From: Eutreptiella sp. 'Long Island Sound 2002'
Taxonomy: Eukaryota; Euglenozoa; Euglenophyceae; Eutreptiales; Eutreptiaceae
Direction: 5' to 3'
Length of the DNA: 64,000 nucleotides
Assembly: GCA_964036045.1 (NCBI GenBank)
Contig: OZ038379.1
Location: 78,710,929 to 78,774,928, forward strand
A program made the position numbers and the translations under genes. Below are positions 23,447 through 35,911 of the stretch, piece by piece. Position 1 is the first letter of the stretch. Each line of letters begins with the position of its first letter. The notes beneath the pieces were generated by a model. That model did not search any database and had not been told where the DNA came from. It was given only the letters and a program-made list of their open reading frames with translations.

Positions 23447-25080
23447 CGGCTTTTCAAGTAGGAGAAACCGAACAAACACAGGAAGCAAACCAAACAAGGC
23501 AGCAGGACACGACACCACAGCACCACACGGCACCACGGCACCACGGGGCACAGCACAGGGGAGCAGGGCACCAAGGGAGAGCAGGGCCGCACAGCAGCAC
23601 CGCACAGGGCGGGGAGGACAGGGAACGCACAGCAGGACACGCTAGGACGCACACGGCACATAGCACAACGGCGAACAGCACCACGCAGCAACACACCACA
23701 GCAGAATACACCCAGCGCGGGGAGACAAGACAAAACACAACGCCGGAAGGCACAGGACCCCAGGACGGCGAACAGCGCCCCAGGAAACGACACAGCGCGC
23801 GACAGCACCAAACAGAGCAAAACGAAACAACACAGCGCACAACAACACAACGCCAGGCGGCATAACGCGCAGCAACACGGCGCAGCACAGCACCCAGGGA
23901 CACAACACAGCACACCACCGAAGCACGACACCACGAGCCACCAGGACCCACCAGGAGACAACAGAGGACAGCGACGCCCAACAGCAAACACACAAACACA
24001 ACAGGCAACAACACACCAACCAGCGCAGCAGGGGCAGGGGAGCACTGCACAGAGGGCAACGACACAGGCACACCAGCACAGCACCGCACAAGCAGGGCAC
24101 AGAAACAGCAACAGCCCGGAGCACCACGGAAAGGCAAGGGACAACGCAAAAAAAAACCAGCACAGAACGCAGCGGCGCACCACAGCAAAGCACAACAAAA
24201 ACAGGACCCAGCACAACACCGCGCCGAACAACACGGCGCAAGAACCCAACCAGACACAAGCACGCCACACAACACCGGGCACAACACAAAACACACCACA
24301 GACCGCATCACCACACGACACGACGCACGACAAAGCACAACAGGACACCACAACCAGCCGGGGGGGGAGAAGGGGGCACAACCAGCAAAGACCCGACAAG
24401 CGAAAAAAAAACAAAAACCCGCGCAAAACACCTGAGGGGAAGGGGGCTGGGCAACACCACACGGCACCCACCAGAGGCAGCACGGGGAAGAGCAACGCCG
24501 TCAGCACGGCGCCACCGGGCACGCGCAACACAACACGCAACAACACAAAGGGAGGAGGCACAGGCAGGGAGCACCGAACGAAGGAGCGCAAGCGCACAGC
24601 AACCCCCCGCCGAAGCACAAGGCCCACAACAACACACACCAACACGCCCCACAGCAGCACGGAGCACCGCACGACCGGCACACCACGAAACAGCAAAAAA
24701 AAAAGGAGAGGAAGAAGAAAAAAAAAAAACAACAACCGGCAGGAAAAAAAAACACGGAAGGGGGGGGAGAAAGAAAAAGGAGGGGAATAAAAACAAGAGA
24801 GGGGGGGGGGGGGCGCACAACGCGAAGGCTCAGGGCACCCAGGGCCGGAAAACACGAAACACAAGAGACAAGGGGGGCGCAAAAAAAAGAGAAAAGGAAA
24901 AAAAAAACAAAATACACAAGAACAACCACAAGCAGGGCAACCCCAACCCGGAGGGGGCCGAGCAGACAAAAGCACGAGGAACGGCCACAGGAAAAGGTGA
25001 GGCGCACCAAAACGCGCCCGGGAGGCCGGGCCGCACGACCCGGCGAAGAAAGCACGCACACGCACACACGCACGGGACCC
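23447..25080. other. T-depleted block (plus strand almost lacks T)
   Basis: By hand count, positions 23461-25020 hold 13 T in 1560 bases (about 0.8%). A, C and G alternate in words such as CACAGCACC, AACACAC and GGGGGG, without a clear tandem period. Because every stop codon and its complement contains T, frames on both strands stay open; the 876-codon minus frame and the others here are therefore not evidence of genes. The minus strand is A-less and G-rich. The origin is unknown. Confidence 0.9.
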
Positions 25081-25659
25081 GGGCGTGACGTCCCCCGACC
25101 CGAAAGGGGCGGTGTCGGCGGCCACACCAACCAGCCCCGGTGCACCGGCCGAGTCCCCCGTCGGAAGACGGACGGTACGGGAAACCGAACGCGTCAGTGA
25201 CCGGGTCCACACACGCACACCACCGCAGCACACGAGCCCAAGACCGACGCCGGAGGGACCGACCAGGGACAACCCCATCGCGAGGCCCCGGAGTGGTACG
25301 ACGCGGAGCGAGCCGGGCGCCCCTGCCTCGGTGGGGGCCAGCGGCAGGCACAATGAGCCCGGTTCTCGGCCGGCGTCCGCGTGTCCCGCGCAGCCACCCA
25401 GGAAAGCCGGGGGCGCAAGCCCCCGGGGCGGGGAAAGGGACCACGGCGTCGGGAAAGCCAACCTGAGCACCGAGAGCGACCGGACCAGACGAGGCGCGCC
25501 GCACCACGCGGGGCCACCAGGCACGCCAGAGAGGCACGCCGCCGGCCACAACCAAGGCACACGGACAAGTGCCAAACGAAAACGGCCACCGGGTGCCGCA
25601 AACCCGGGCAGCGCACACAACATGCAACGAACCACGGCACAGGAATAGGTGCCACGCAA
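25081..25659. other. GC-rich transition segment, T still low
   Basis: T rises to roughly 5-13% per 60-base line around 25081-25380, then falls again. No gene is supported, although all frames are unusually open for the same compositional reason. Confidence 0.5.
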
Positions 25660-27950
25660 CACCAAACTTACACACCACAAACCCAAGCAGGAGTGGCGGG
25701 GTACAAAGGAGGGCGCACACAAGTACACACACACCCCGACACCCCAGCCAGGAGTGGCGGGGCGCAGCCGAAACCCGAACCCAAGCACACACACCCACAC
25801 CGCACAGCCTAGCCAGGAGTGGCGGGGTACAAGCGGAGCGCGCACACAAGCACACCCACAGCCGGACACCCCAGCCAGGAGTGGCGGGGCGCAGCCGAAA
25901 CCCGAGCCCAAGCACACACACCCACACCGCACACCCCAGCCAAGAGGGGCGGGGTACAGGAGGAGCGCGCACGCAAACACACACACACACCCCAGCACCC
26001 CAACCAGGAGTGGCGGGGCAGAGCCCAAAACCGAGCCCAAGCACACACGCCCACACAGCACACCCTAGCGAGAAGTGGCGGGGTACAAGCGATACGCGCA
26101 CACGCACACCCCAACACCCAAGCTAGGAGTGGCGTGCGCGGCCCAAGCCGGAGCCCAAGCACACCCACCCACACCGCCCACCCCAGCCAGGAGTGGCGCG
26201 GCACCAGCGGCGAGCGCACACGAACACACACACACCCCGAAACCCCGACCAGGAGTGGCGGGGAGCAGCCGAAACCCGAGCCCAAGCACACACACAAACG
26301 CCGCACACCCCGGCCAGGAGTGGCGGGGTACAAGCGGAGCGAGCACACAAACACGCACACCCCAACACCCCAGCCAGGAGAGGCGGGGCGCAGCCGAAAC
26401 CCGAGCCCAAGGACACACACCCACGGCGCACACCCCAGCCACGAGTGGCGGGGTACAAGCGGAGCACGCACGCAAGCACACACACACCCCGACACCCCAA
26501 CCAGGAGTGGCAGGCGCAGCCGGAACCCGAGCCGAGGCACACACACCCACACCACACACCCCAGCCAAGGTAGCGGGGTACAAGCGGAGCGCGCACACGC
26601 ACACCCCAACACCCCAGCCAAGAGTGGTGGGGCGCAGCCGAAACCCGAGCCCAAGCACACACGCCGACGCCGCACACCCCAGCCAGGAGTGGTGGAATAC
26701 AAGGGAGCGTGCACACGAACACACACGCACCCCAACACCCCAGCCAGGAGTGGCGGGGTACAGCCGAAACCCGAGCTCAAGAACACACGCCCACACAGCA
26801 CACCCCAGTCAGGAGTGGCAGGGTACAAGCGAAGCGCGCACACGCACACCCCAACACCCCAGCCAAGAGTGGCGGGGCGCAGCCGGAGCCGGAGCCCAAG
26901 CACACCCAACCACACCGCGCACCCCAGCCAAAAGTGGCGGGGCACCTGCGGAGTGCGCACACGAACACACACACACCCCAACACCCCAACCAGGAGTGGT
27001 GGGGGGCAGCCGAAACCAGACCCCAAGCACACACACCCACGCCGCACACCCCAACCAGGAGTGGCGGGGTACAAGCGGAGCGAGCACACAAACACGCACA
27101 CCCCAACACCCCAGCCGGGAGAGGCGGGACGCAGCCGAACCCCGAACCCAAGCACACACAACCACGGCGCACACCCCAGCCAGGAGTGGCGGGGTACAAG
27201 CGGAGCACGCACACAAGCACACACAAACCCGGGACAACCCAGCCAGGAGTGGCGGGGCGCAGCCGAAACCCCAGCCCAGGCACACACACCCACACCACAC
27301 ACCCCAGCCACGAGTGGCGGGGTACAAGCAGAGCGCGCACACGCACACCCCAACACGCCAGCCAGGAATGGTGGGGCGCAGCCGAAACCCGAGCCCAAGC
27401 ACACACACCAACGCCGCACACCCCAGCCAGGGGTGGCGAGGTACAAGCGGAGCGCGCACACGAACACACATGGACCCCAACACCCCAGCCAGGAGTGGCG
27501 GGACGCAGCCGAAACCCGACCCCAAACACACACACCCACGCCGCACACCCCAGCCAGGAGTGGCGGGGTACAAGCGGAGCGCGTACACAAAGACGCACAC
27601 CCCAACACCCCAGCCAGGAGAGGCGGGGCGCAGCCGAAACCCGAGCCCAAGCACACAAACCCACGGCGCACACCCCAGCCACGAGTGGCGGAGTACAAGC
27701 GGAGCACGCACACAAGCACACACACAGCCCAACACCCCAGCCACGAGTGGCGGGGCGCAGCCGAAACCCAAGCCGAACCACACCCACCCACACCGCACAC
27801 CCCAGCCAGGAGTGGCGGGGCGCAGCCGAAACCCGAACCCAAGCACACACACCCACACCGCACACCCCAGCTAGGAGTGGCGGGGCGCAGCCGAAACCCG
27901 AGCCCAAGCACAACCCAGACCCAAGCACAAGCGCCACGCAACAGTAGGAA
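25660..27950. repeat. CA-rich minisatellite, two alternating unit types of about 60-65 bp
   Basis: The landmark CAGGAGTGGCGGGG recurs every 60-65 bases. One unit type continues CGCAGCCGAAACCCGAGCCC and the other TACAAGCGGAGCGCGCACAC, giving a higher-order period near 120-125 bp. Unit order is not perfectly alternating. Frames of about 800 codons on both strands (plus 25819-28317, minus 25809-28226) result from the scarcity of T. Confidence 0.93.
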
Positions 27951-28442
27951 ACCCAGTGACCAAGGCCCAGGCACTGAGGTAGCCCGAGCCATGCAGGTGA
28001 CCCGGCCAAACGAGATCCGGAAGCCGGGGGTAAGGCTGCATCCTAAAGCCTGCGCTGCTTTGGGACTCGAGGCGGAGCGTGCGACACCCAAGCACCTCGA
28101 AACCCCAGTACCAAGAACATGCATGCATGCCTTGGGAAGGGGATACGCTAGGAAGTCCGGTGAACCCCTAGGGTTCCGCCCAAAGGAGGGGACGTGCGCA
28201 AGCACGGGGGCCCACCCTCCCGGCATGACAAATAGTCACGCTGGCGGCGATCAGCCCTCCCGGTGTTGCCCGGGGCCGCTTTGTTGGGGGCCACCAGTCA
28301 GGTCTAGCGGGATGTAAGTCGCCTCCCCTCTTCAAGCGCGGAGCCTCTTCCTGTTCGACACAGCGGCAACGCCACCGGGAACCGTGGGGCGCCTCTCCAC
28401 GACGGAGTGCACCTACCTACCAACCTACCAACCTGGGTCACG
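27951..28442. other. Unassigned GC-rich sequence between minisatellite and LINE
   Basis: Composition returns to normal here. No gene or repeat is recognised. It ends at the LINE 3' boundary, GTTGTGTCAC at 28443. Confidence 0.5.
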
Positions 28443-28789
28443 TTGTGTCACATGTATGCATCGTTCATCCTTTCCTTTTCTCTTTCTTAGGTGCACAAAG
28501 GGTGTTTGACCCTGTAGTTTGGTTGTGCCCATCATGCACCCACATCCGCTGTGCAAGCGCTGGCGAAAGGCGGCTGCCACATCATTGAACTCCCCCCCCA
28601 AAGCGAATGGGAATATCTCTCAACCCCCCCCCCCTTGAATGGAAGCCTATTACCTACACCCAGAGAGCAATAGTGAAATGGGAATAAAGAATAGTGCAAG
28701 TGTAGTGCACTTGTAGTATGCGGCGCACAACGCGGCCTATGCACACAATGCCTACAAGCATGCACTGCATGGCATTGCACTGTACTTTT

Positions 28790-29175
28790 CTTGCATTTAA
28801 CTGCACTGCACTGCATTGTACGGTATTGTACTTTACGGTACTGTATTGCACTGTATTGGACTAGGCTACACTGCATTGGATTGCACTGTACTGTACTATA
28901 CTATGTTGTACTGTATTGTAATGTACTGCACTATACTATACTATACTTTACGGAACTGCACTGCACTGTGCTTTTATTGTATTGTACTGCACTGCACTGC
29001 ACTGTCCTGTACTGCAATGCACTGCACTGCACTGCATTGCACTGTACTTTTGTTGTACTATATTGCACTGCACTGCACTGCACTGCACTGTATTGTACTT
29101 TACTGCATGAAACTGCACTGTACTGTACTATATTGTACTGTGATGTAGTAGTAGTAGTAGTAGTAGTAGTAGTAT
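28790..29175. repeat. (TACTG)n pentamer tract and (TAG)n run in the LINE 3' tail
   Basis: The pentamer repeat has CACTG and TATTG variants from 28790 to about 29145, then GTAGTAGTAG to 29175. The same pair of tracts occurs in copy A (21710-21870) but shorter. It therefore belongs to the element's 3' untranslated part and varies in length between copies. Confidence 0.9.
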
Positions 29176-29540
29176 GCGGCCACACCATTTTTTGGAGGCG
29201 CCATGCCAGCGATACCCTTTAGGGCAGCTGGTAGTGGCAGGGGCCGGTCCTCTTCAGTTTCATACGTTGTTCCTTGTCCCTACCCTCCATACTGCCTGTC
29301 CCCTCTCCCCCGACCCTGAGCGCTGCAGCACAACACAGGTCATGTCTCAATCATTCGAGCCATCCTGCGAGGTCTCTGTCATCCGAGTCTGCGTCCCTGT
29401 GCATTTCAGGCAAATTTGGCTCTGCTTCCTCCTCTTCATCTGCCTCTTGCCACTCATCCTTCTAAGAGATCTGCCAGAACCCCCCTTAAGCCTGTCACAT
29501 TTGCCCTTGCCTTGAAGCATATATACATGCCTGGAGGCGT

Positions 29541-31412
29541 TCAAACCGCTGTGACTCCTGGTGCACATTGGCCAACATGAGGAGAGGTGGGCGACAGAGC
29601 GAAGGTCACTGAACCCCAAAGGCCTGCCACGGGGAGCCCCAGCACTACCACCTGGCCCCCCATTTCAGCCGGCACACCAGCCTGTACCCATCCACTGTCC
29701 GTCCGTTCAAACTTGACTTCCTCCAGTGCACATGTGTGTGCCATGGCCCTCGCACATATGAGGTATGCCCATGCCATCCCTATCCTCTTGGGCCAGGCTG
29801 GGGGTTTCTTTCCAAACAAGTAATGTCGGCGGTGGAAGGGGGACAGGCAAAGCCATGCTCCTATCACCTCAACAAACGCCGTTGCAAGATTTGCTGTGAG
29901 TGCCAGGTTACAAGGGCCTTTCTCGTGCATTCCGATGAGACCTGGCTTGGACAATAGCACTTCACAATGCCCTACTTCGCCCCCGTTCGTCAATTTGGAC
30001 TCTGTCACCAGGCTGAGACGCCTGGCTTTTCCTTTTTTGCTGAACCTGACGCACTCCATGGTGACCCAGTCCATTGACCAGCCCTCGGTATGCAAAAACT
30101 CAGCCGCTGCAATGAAGCCCAAAAAGCTGGCCACTGACGACATAAAGCATTCTTTAGTGATGCGACCTCCCCCGCTGCGACACTCTCTCCTACAAAACGA
30201 GCAGAAAAAATCAGGGGATTCTGCTACATGAAACCATGGGGCGTTCCGTGCCCAGAACGCGTATTTGAGTGCCCCTTGCGTCAGATTGTGTTTGATGATT
30301 GTTTCCTGCCACGTCCTGCCTGCTTCCCTCATACCCTGCGGTACGTTGAAGCCTTGTGCTGCCATGTAATTTGCATCCATGGTTTTCGGAGCATCCATGA
30401 CAAACTTCCCTTCCCAAAACAGAAAAGCATAGTCTGCTAGCAGAGATTGAAATGGAATAGACCATGCCTTGGCTTGGTTTGCAGCTTCTTTCGCCAGATC
30501 ATCACATTTCTTTTGCCACATGGCTACCTCATGCGTAGCATGCGAATTGTGCTGAGCCGGGACGAAGAATTCTTCAATCCCATGTGCATGGATGAATTCA
30601 GCGTAGGCTAGTCCGAGTCTATCTATCCAGACACACGACGTTGGCGAGCCACCGGAGTTGCCGCAGACCACCGCAGCATTATGTGCAATGGCAGCCATTA
30701 TGCTCCTGCCCCTCCGGTCGACATGCTCCAGGAGTTCAATTGCCAAATATTTCCCGCACCACTCCGCACTCCATGAGGAGCCCGAGACGCACACTGCTGA
30801 CCCTGCCGCTGACACGACCACCCCCACAGCATCAACCAAAATTGCCGCCCACCGTATCCTGTCGCCTTTCTTTGATCCATCTGAGCACATGATCGGCGCA
30901 CCTTGGGTTTCACTTTTGTGGACCTGTATGTTGCAGTACACATCATCAATTTTGTCTCTCAACTCAAAGCTGAAAGTCACGCTCATCCCTTTCACTCTCA
31001 TCCACTCCCGTGCAGTACTTGCATCCCAGTGCTCAATTTGCGGTGACTCTTTTAGGAGCCACGCATGGCGGCATGCTTCTCGCGTCAATGCATTTATGCT
31101 ATTCAGGAGCTGAAACCATGTCAAGAGGAATTTCAATTGAAATTGTAGGTATAGAATCGGTAATCCGAACCCAAACCCACTCAGGGGGGTATATATCAGT
31201 GCGTTTGGCACTTTGGGGGGTAGCCTGAGGGCTGCACAAGCCACCCTCTTAATCAGTTTTTGCGCCTTGCAGGCCCATGCCAGTTGCACTAGCACCACAG
31301 CAAAAACATAGTCCGGCCTACAATGGCATATGCGATCAAAACCCGTAGAAGCAGTACAAACGAAGGCCCCAGCCTCGTTGTGGTCGCATGAATCTTTTGG
31401 GGTCTGACACAA
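29541..31412 (-). pseudogene. LINE RNase H domain and C-terminal region
   Basis: An open frame of 623 codons ends in TGA at 29541. RNase H motifs are visible: CSDGSKKGDRIRWAAILVD (first Asp, strand 1), SAEWCGKYLAIELLEHVD (Glu) and CDDLAKEAANQAKA (Asp, the usual D-LA-A block). The C-terminal 200 residues include SFCRRECRSGGG, Cys-rich. The N-terminal about 50 residues overlap the end of the RT frame in another phase, so an RT-RNase H frameshift lies near 31300-31330. The lower third is duplicated in copy A, where the frame is also open, which suggests recent activity of the family. Confidence 0.85.
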
Positions 31413-32806
31413 AGTTTATCTAAGCACACTGCAGGCTTGTGCCCCATCAGCATGGGTATCCTTGTCATTGCAAATTCTTTTTTGCAAAATTCAAAATTGC
31501 CGAATACCGTGTCAACTTTCCCTGCCTTCAGGACCAGTTTTGCTTTTTGTATGGAAAATTTGAAAAGCTGGAGTTTCGCGAAGTTGACTGAACCTCCCAC
31601 ACTCCAGCAGTTGTGCCCCTCTGTCAGCAAGAAATATGACAGACCTGCTTGTGACAGCGTAAAGCCTCGTTTGTCATCAGAATAACATTTCCCTGCTATC
31701 TCATGGTCTTCTCTCCATGGCAGGCAGGGGAATAGAGCTTGTGATTCATATGATCCTGGGCTTAGCCACTCGGACTGCATACCATGTGACCAAACCGCAG
31801 AGTTGTACCATGTTCGAACTATGCCCATGTTGTTAAAAATCCCCATCCCCTTGCTGCTGCCCTGAGGTCCCCCATGCCTCATTTGGAATGGCCCCGGGGA
31901 ACCAAGCGGGGATACTACAAACACACTCATGTTTTCAAACGCGGATCGCGTCCATCTCTCAACTCTCAGGGTTGGGTGTCGCGTGAGTGCATCGTGTCTT
32001 GGTCCAGCGACATTGCAGAAGGCATTTTTCTCATCCCAGTCCACTGAGAAAAGTACCCCATGTTTTTTGCACCACTGCGGGATTAGAAGCTTGCCCACCA
32101 TGGCTGCTGCTTGTGGGGACAAGTGCTTCCTATATGCAAAGATCTCCATCGGAATTAGCCCTGCCAGCTCTGACCTGATCTGCATTCGATGAAAAACATT
32201 CGTTGCAGACAGCCGGCGAATAAAACCTTCTAGCAGTATAGGCATGCTATTCCTGAGCAATCATGTCGGAAATTTCTTTATGAGACAAAGCTGAATCACC
32301 ATCCGCCACCATTTAGTGTCTGCTCCCGCATCTACGTTAGAAAGCAATTGCACAAGACTATGCCATGCCACACCGGTCAATTTCAATACCAAGCTCCTGG
32401 GCATCTCTTCACAGGACGTCGCCTATGACACTGATCTGTGCAACATATCCACAAACTCATCCAGCGTTGGTGCCTCACCTGCCACATCCTCCCAAGGAAG
32501 CCCTTGCCCGGACCTTTTGTACATGTACATCAGTGCTACAAAACCTGGGTGATCCTGCTGTGGGGAGAGGAGAGTTTTCTCTGTGGCTTTCATTATCTGG
32601 CCCGTGTCAACTGTGATCCCTGGCCTGTTCGCATACATTTCCTGTGCTTGTTTCGACGTTTGTGCTGTAAATTCCTTGCGTTGCGTCGGAAATATCTGTC
32701 CATCCGGACTAATGTCATGCACTGTTTGAAATTTTTGGGATTTCAATCTCAGCACTCTACTTGTGGTGGATGTGATAATCGTGTCTTGAAGCTTGTTGGG
32801 CTCCAA
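31289..32806 (-). pseudogene. LINE reverse transcriptase domain
   Basis: The RT motifs are clear in the frame 32260-31289: motif A VLFSVDWDEKNAFCNV, motif B GGPQGSSKGMG and motif C CYSDDKRGF, where YSDD takes the place of the usual F/Y-A-D-D. The same frame extends upstream to 32806, interrupted by TAG at 32423-32425 and TGA at 32261-32263, with clearly protein-like sequence between (SCEEMPRSLVLKLTGVAW). It ends in TAG at 31289, after the frame has already moved to that of the RNase H part. Confidence 0.85.
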
Positions 32807-32946
32807 ATGGAGCGATGCTACACAGGCTGCATCTCGTTGTTTGCTGCACCAGCTCTGAAACCGATGCCTCTATGCCTTGTCGTTGTCGTCTCGATGCTAA
32901 TGCAACCTTTGCCGCTTCCTCCGTCACAGAATGTATGGACACTCTC

Positions 32947-33942
32947 TTACGCACACACTGTCTTATACGGTCCCAATATAAAAATAGCACTGCATTTGGC
33001 AGCCATTGGGGCCCCAGTGCACCAGTACAGACCTACTGACACCAAAGCTGCTGCTTGAGCCAGTGCATTTTGAGACGTCGGTATGAAGTTAAACTGCCTA
33101 CACGTTGGATCTGCGGGGCGAAAATATTGGGCATCAAAATGCATTTCGAACAACAATGCAAAGTGCGACGACAACCCACGCAGAATAACCCATTCACACT
33201 TTTTACAGGGGGTGGATGTAGAGATGAGCATCCAACCCCTCATTGTCGAAGCATACCTGTACCCTTTCTTGACTCTGTTTGTTGGGGAACCAGATTCATA
33301 CGGGCAAACCAGTCCGGACCACGGCTTTCCCTTCTTTTTGGCTTGCCTGAACCAACTTGTGGTGTCGTCTGCATTAATATCCCCTTGCAGTATGTGTGCA
33401 GTGCACTTTTCGTTGAGAAGAAACTCAGCCGACTCCTTGACCGCTGTGTTTTTGGCCTTCGGATGCATGCCTGGCGGAAAATGTACATTCACCACAGCCA
33501 ATGAGTCTGCCGTGGATCTTTTGACGGTGAAGCCCATCCAGTGCTCATTCGGGGATACCTTTGGTTTGAGTTTTCCCAACCATCTCAAATGTACTAGGAT
33601 CGCCAGCCCTCCTCTCTGAAAGTTGACGGATCTGAACTGCCTGTACGGCAACAATCGCAGACAATCCAAATATGCAGCTTCCCACACCTCTTGGAGGCAT
33701 AAAATATCTGGATCTGTCAATGTACTGAGGGCTGCCATTTTCTCCTGTTTTTTTGCCAAACCCCCCCAATTGATTCCCAGGAACCTTACCGTGCAGGCGA
33801 GGTCCGGGGCTGTCGGGGAGGGCGGGAACGTATACTCGGACGCCGCATATTCTCCTCCCATCCTCTGGAAGGCTGCTGCCTGAAACTTCTCCGGGATATC
33901 CGGGGAACATCGAGTCAGTCTAGCCCTCGATGTAGGAAACAT
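32947..33942 (-). pseudogene. LINE apurinic/apyrimidinic-type endonuclease domain
   Basis: The exonuclease-endonuclease-phosphatase signature is in order: LGINWGG (Asn), DILCLQEVW (Glu), AVVNVHFPPG, ILQGDINAD (GDxN) and a C-terminal SSHFALLF, where the usual SDH is SSH. It would nick target DNA for target-primed reverse transcription. The loss of the Asp in SDH and the following frame break suggest it is inactive. The N-terminal 50 residues read as a linker from the ORF1-side region. Confidence 0.85.
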
Positions 33943-34222
33943 GCCTCAGCACCTGTAATTACCTGACTGTGTATTCCCTGGTGGTGGGCCGCTCCTCGGT
34001 AAGGTGCCAGCACGTATTTGGCATGCCCACGCTGTGGTTCGCACACGCTAGAAATTTAGCATCCCAAATTTGCAGTCTGCCACAGATGTCACACTCTCTC
34101 CTTATCCGAAGACCTTCGTGCTTTAACTGTCCCCCGGCCTGAAGGCTCAGAGAATTTTTCACTGGGGCCAGCCCCGAAAGTGTTTCTTGCGATCCTTGGC
34201 CAAAGACCTTCTCTTTGACCCA

Positions 34223-34454
34223 AAACACTGTGACTATACCTTGTGAAACGATTGGAATTGACGGCACCCATGCTCTCTTTTGCCTCATTTGGCTGCCTTC
34301 TATCGCACTGCACCATGGGTGAAGTGTCCTTGCACAGAAAACACTGTGACTATACCTTGTGAAACGATTGGAATTGACGGCACCCATGCTCTCTTTTGCC
34401 TCATTTGGCTGCCTTCTATCGCACTGCACCATGGGTGAAGTGTCCTTGCACAGA
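34223..34454. repeat. 116-bp exact or near-exact tandem duplication inside the LINE
   Basis: AAACACTGTGACTATACC begins at 34223 and again at 34339, and the following bases repeat to about 34454. 116 is not a multiple of three, so the duplication itself breaks the reading frame. Confidence 0.92.
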
Positions 34455-34499
34455 AAATGCTAACCCATGCAGGGTAAGCTGAAAACGTTCCTTGCTTGA

Positions 34500-34800
34500 A
34501 CTGACTGCACAAACTCTCAAAAGCTCCCTATGTCAATTCCGTCTCTCTCATTTCGTTGGGGCATCCGGGTGGTCTTCGCATTTGTTCTCACCCTCGTTCA
34601 GTAGATGCCCACACTCTGAGCAGACATTTCTGACATTGGGCTCCGCATCATGCTACCCAAGGGATTCTTTCTGACACTCCCACCAAGTCGATAGCATCGA
34701 CAACGTCCTCTCTCTGTTCTCCCTGACCTCCAGCCTTAGGGCTTCATATATTCTTTGAAGCGGGTAAGGGCTGCATTGCAGCTGTGGCAATAGGGATGGC
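34500..34800 (-). pseudogene. Cys/His-rich (zinc-binding-like) part of the LINE
   Basis: Two short minus frames carry VCSECGHLLNEGENKCEDH (CxxC-x9-CxxH) and CHPYCHSCNAAL (CxxxCxxC). Such clusters are common between ORF1 and the endonuclease in LINEs and would bind nucleic acid. The two lie in different frames, so the region is broken. Confidence 0.6.
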
Positions 34801-35077
34801 ATTCAAGATTTCTCAGAGACCTGACCTGTAGCTGCCTTCGGTGTTGCTTCCGCAATCCCTTCCGGCGGCCCAGCTGGGATCGGTGATAGCCTTCCATTGT
34901 TGTTCCCTTCACCTTTTCCACCTGTTGGGTATGGTTCAGTTCCAGGCAAGTGTGATCTCATACCTCTCGTGGGCCCTGCCGCCTTTCTGTGCCCTGCTCC
35001 GTCCATTGGCATTGCATTCCCTTGTGGGTTGTATCCTGGTGGTATGGGTGGAGCAGGGTAGTGAAATGGGGGGGGCA

Positions 35078-35911
35078 TCATTGGGGATATTGGAAATACG
35101 AACTTGCGAACTGCTGCCCCGGTGGGGGGCGCGCTGTCAAGAGTTGTCCTTGACCTCCGCCGCCGCTCGTGTCGCCATTCGGGGATCCTCTCGTCGGGTC
35201 CCTGTAAGACTCTGTGCCAAGGCGATTCTGCATGAATCTCGCCAATTCGTATGGCTGTCCTTCTTTATTACGGGACCTGATTGTGAAGTCCTTTCCCGAG
35301 ACCGTTCTCACGGTTATGGTGGCTACCCCTTAAGCAATCCTTGCCCACAAATCTTCATTTAATGTCCTGAACCAAAAACCCTTGGCACATGCTTCTGAGG
35401 TTATGTTCCATGTGTGAGCAAACACCTGGCGCAACACGTGATCAACCTCATTGTGGGGGATCTAGCTGACGCTTGTTGCAAAGAGGGAGATTTCGGGCTT
35501 GTCTACCGAACGAGCATTTTGAGTGTAACCCACCACTCCCGGTGCTTGTGTTGGCGTCTGAGTTGCATTGCTGCTCGTCGCCATCACCTGGTCTGTCCCT
35601 GATGACGGTGAATCATCATCGGCGATCTGATGGCCGGCTGACCTCTTTGTGTGTGTGACAAACCTCGACCTGTACCTTGTGGTAGCAATGAATGACTCTG
35701 GTTGATATTCATCCATTGTGGCATGGGGTTTGTGGCATACGACACTTGCTCCACTTGGCTCAGTCCACAACTTGTGTGTGGCCCTGGGTAACTTTGCATT
35801 TGCTAAACTTGCACTGGTGGGGGGGGCATAAAGTTCCCTTGACCTTGACTCTATGATCCTGATCCTGTCTGATTGACATTCCCTGTGCTCATCGCTGGTA
35901 TGCCTCTGCAT
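35078..35911 (-). pseudogene. LINE ORF1-like segment with in-frame TAG and TAA
   Basis: One reading frame spans the whole interval and is interrupted only by TAG at 35462-35464 and TAA at 35330-35332. Between and beyond the stops the sequence is clearly protein-like (HNEVDHVLRQVFAHTWNI, then DFTIRSRNKEGQPYELARF), so it was one coding unit. No domain is recognised. Upstream it joins the ORF1 piece at 36119-35889 by a frame change. Confidence 0.7.

Noticed and set aside
23431-28317. Very long frames on both strands (up to 876 codons)
   Set aside because: The region nearly lacks T, so no stop can occur on either strand. Open frames are expected without coding.
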